Below are positions 62,005 to 64,000 of a stretch of DNA of 64,000 nucleotides, in pieces. Each line of letters begins with the position of its first letter. The first letter of the stretch is position 1. Origin of the DNA: Epiperipatus broadwayi (lineage: Eukaryota > Onychophora > Udeonychophora > Euonychophora > Peripatidae); assembly GCA_028023455.1 (NCBI GenBank), contig JAQFVV010012490.1, forward strand, positions 4,528,576 to 4,592,575, in the 5' to 3' direction. A program made the translations under genes and the position numbers. Under the pieces are notes generated by a model. It made no database searches. It saw only the letters and a list, made by a program, of their open reading frames with translations, and was not told where the DNA came from.

Positions 62005-62067
62005 ATCTAATGCTGAATATCCTGGCACCTCACTGACGATGCCAGAAGGAGAAACCGGTCTGGGGTT
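62005..62067 (+). ncRNA. Hammerhead ribozyme 4 (possibly active)
   Basis: Plus strand: GAATATCC, CCTCA, core CTGACGA (the variable seventh position is C), stem II TGC-CAGAA-GGA with a G-G mismatch, GAAA, ACCGGT, triplet GTC (62048-62050), TGGGG and GGATATTC. All invariant core bases are present; the weakened stem II may lower activity. Confidence 0.8.
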
Positions 62068-62118
62068 GAGGATATTCTCAAAGCTTGTTAAGAGCTTACT
62101 TTGCAAGCTCTATATATA

Positions 62119-62135
62119 ATATAAGCATAAAATTA
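62119..62135. repeat. Right 17-bp target-site duplication
   Basis: Exact repeat of 60871-60887, closing the retrozyme-like array. Confidence 0.8.
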
Positions 62136-62674
62136 CCCCAAATCCAAAAGTCAACCAGACCAGCCAAGAAAATAAAATCAAAAACACAAACAATGGTTTC
62201 ACTGCTACAAGCAGACTTCTCAAATGTAAAGAACTACAAAACAACACCATATTTATATTAAACATTATCCACAAATCTATTTACTTCCCACCCACCCTTA
62301 ACAATAAAAAAACTTTTAAATAAGTTAATTGCTTCAGAATAATAAATTTTCAATAATAAAGATTCTTTAATTCTTTTTATTTCATTTCTTTCAAAGAAGA
62401 CAACCTTATTTTCATCAAAATTAAGTATGGCCTGTATTTTTTTCATGGACATACAAAACAACTAAGATATTTATTTCTAACCCTACTTTTATGTATCTTT
62501 ATTTTTCCATTTAAGCTCACACTACTCTGACCTATATAAAATACACTACACTAGGAATAGTCTTCCTATCAAAAATTTTCTTTGTATTTAATAAAGTATT
62601 CAAAGTAATACCTGTTTTCCAAGCAATTTTTTTATTTCCAAACAAATTTCTATTCTTACATACAATTTTTTTTT
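62136..62674. other. AT-rich spacer
   Basis: The minus frame 62258-62461 (67 codons, Lys/Asn/Ile-rich) has no family motif and is not called a gene. Confidence 0.4.
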
Positions 62675-62870
62675 GTATTAACTATGCTATGACATACTAT
62701 GCTGAAGGCATACTATTCTAATCTTACTATCTTTAAGATAACATCACCAAGTGATTTGCAAACACTTAATCGATAAAGTTTGCTCGTAGATCATGTGGAG
62801 AAGTCACCTTGAAGATCGCAAGATTAAAATAGTATGCCTTCAGGGTAGTACATCATAGCATAGTTAATAC
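62675..62870. mobile_element. Near-complete palindrome, MITE-like
   Basis: GTATTAACTATGCTATGACA at the left is mirrored by CATCATAGCATAGTTAATAC at the right, and CTGAAGGCATACTATTCTAA by TTAAAATAGTATGCCTTCAG. Pairing continues inward (CTTACTATCTTTAAG against CTTGCGATCTTCAAG in reverse complement), leaving almost no loop. About 196 bp, no ORF. Class unknown. Confidence 0.7.
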
Positions 62871-63119
62871 CAAAGAACTCGGAGACATTGATGTCGCTAT
62901 GTTGGCTGTTCTGTGCCCTGTAACAAATAAATGGAATAATAACTAATAGTTTATTACGGCAAAAAAATTATGAAAAATGTAAATATAAATAATCAAAAAT
63001 CATTACAATTTTAAGTAATCAGTACAAGTTTTAATGATATTTAAATAATCATTTTGCCCTGAATCCAAGGAAATGCAATACTAAGTAATAATTTAGCACG
63101 AGAAAAAATTATTTAAAAT

Positions 63120-63730
63120 GAAAAATTATTAACGATATTTAAGTAATCAACAGACAAAAGAAATAATACCTAATAATTTACTCCGCTGAAATATTGTCGA
63201 AAATTTACCGAATTTTTGAAGGGTATTTAATAAATAAATTACATTTACTAAAAAAAAAAGTAAAAAATTTTTCTCAAATATTTATTACAAATAACTGCGT
63301 ATCTGAAATGCTGGAAAAGGAAAAATGGCCGATTTTACAACCAATTGTTTCCGTACTGTTTCCAGAATGTAATTATTAACCATATTTAAGGGATCAAAAA
63401 TTACAATAAATAATAACTGATAGTTTAACTAAATATTTACATTTAGAAAAAAAAAAATTTTTTTCTCAAAATTTTAACTACAAATATCTGCCTTTCTGAG
63501 ATACTGTGATACTGAAAAAGGAAAAATGGCCGATTTTACAACCAATTTTTTTCCATACTGTTTCCTGAATGTAATTATTAACCATATTTACAGAATCAAA
63601 AAATACAATAAATAATAACTGATAATTCACTCGATTGAAATATCGGAAATTAGAATTTGTATTTAACTAAATATTTACATTTAGAAACAAAAAATTTTCT
63701 CAAAATTTTAACTACAAATATCTGTCTTTC
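63120..63730 (+). repeat. 210-235-bp tandem repeat, about 2.5 units
   Basis: GGAAAAATGGCCGATTTTAC occurs at 63320 and 63531; TTAACTACAAATATCTG at about 63474 and 63708; GAATGTAATTATTAACCATA at about 63365 and 63572. The last unit is cut by the 5' end of RTE-2. Non-coding; the short frame at 63194-63379 runs through it. Confidence 0.75.
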
Positions 63731-64000
63731 GGCTGCAGAAAGAAGTTTGCTATTAACTGAAAGGAGACCCTTTGATTCCTCTTGGAAGCCTTAAAGGAAC
63801 CGAGCAGGGCAAATTCCTAATGTTCATTCCATACGTTCTTGTCATTGCAGATGTTATTACTATGTGATTATTCATATAGTATACGAACATGGATGGGCTG
63901 CTCACCAACATGCATTAGTCAGCGTGGTGAATTTATTGGCTTTTTACCTTCGAGTTTAAGAATATTTTTTCAATATATACAATCATGACAGACAAAAATA
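63731..64000 (+). mobile_element. 5' end of a second RTE element (RTE-2), partial
   Basis: From GGCTGCAGAAAGAAG onward the sequence matches the 5' end of RTE-1 (49146 down to about 48800): GGAGACCCTTTGATTCCTCT, CCTTAAAGGAAC, TTATTACTATGTGATTATTC, AACATGGATGGGCTG and TTTATTGGCTTTTTACCT. The last bases, ATGACAGACAAAAATA at 63985, would be the start of its endonuclease frame (MTDK). It runs off the window, so its state is unknown. Confidence 0.85.

Larger units (their letters stand above)
60888..62118. mobile_element. Retrozyme-like array with hammerhead ribozymes
   Basis: Two head-to-tail units read on the minus strand (left half) meet two head-to-tail units read on the plus strand (right half). 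Unit spacing is 375 bp on the left (hammerheads at 60995 and 61370) and 360 bp on the right (61645 and 62005). The inversion centre is near 61550-61610. Units share CCAATCCAGCT, ACTATTGAGTAGAAAATCTG, GTCAGATGTCACATGA and TTTGCAAGCTCTATATATAA. No ORF exists. Metazoan retrozymes are non-autonomous, 170-400-bp repeat units bounded by type I hammerheads, thought to be moved by PLE-type enzymes; this array fits that description. The 17-bp flanking duplication shows it inserted as one piece. Confidence 0.85.

Overview
The window is nuclear DNA of an invertebrate animal. It is very AT-rich, has no bacterial gene organisation, no long intact genes, many (TA)n tracts, and is dominated by decayed retroelements: Penelope-like elements (PLEs), RTE-type and Jockey/CR1-type non-LTR elements, a hammerhead-ribozyme (retrozyme-like) array, and palindromic or terminal-inverted-repeat elements. 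The species cannot be named from this. The only host coding material I can support is one probable exon of an organic-solute-transporter-alpha-like (SLC51A/TMEM184-type) membrane protein at 5283-5434 and one possible first exon at 9372-9623.

Layout. 1-900: foldback repeat. 1440-3660: broken Jockey/CR1-group element (+). 6.0-9.0 kb: a divergent PLE reverse transcriptase (-), split by a dispersed repeat (copies at 7.3-8.7, 9.9-11.0 and 28.7-30.4 kb) and by a small palindrome. 19970-24088: a second PLE (-) with RT and GIY-YIG domains, bounded by 246-bp inverted repeats. It carries a tRNA-like/hammerhead-like tail, a pogo-like TIR element with TA target duplication, and a 337-bp-unit tandem array with a 14-bp target-site duplication. 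24-32 kb: mostly unassigned, plus a second pogo-like copy. 32471-37051: 4.6-kb element X1. 37-44 kb: minisatellites and AT-rich spacer.

43971-62135 is a continuous train of elements joined at (TA)n tracts: Y-A, RTE-1 (-), Y-B, X2, X3, then a retrozyme-like array of two inverted plus two direct units of about 360-375 bp. The array is flanked by a 17-bp direct repeat, and each unit carries a type I hammerhead ribozyme motif. One motif (60995-61057, minus) matches every core position. 62.6-64 kb: a near-perfect palindrome, a 210-235-bp tandem repeat, and the 5' end of RTE-2 running off the window.

The most notable theme is three separate multimeric or inverted insertions (PLE-1, the 337-bp array, the hammerhead array). 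All have an inverted terminal copy. A shared explanation is PLE-type reverse transcription with template switching, which is inference. No element in the window looks intact enough to be autonomous.
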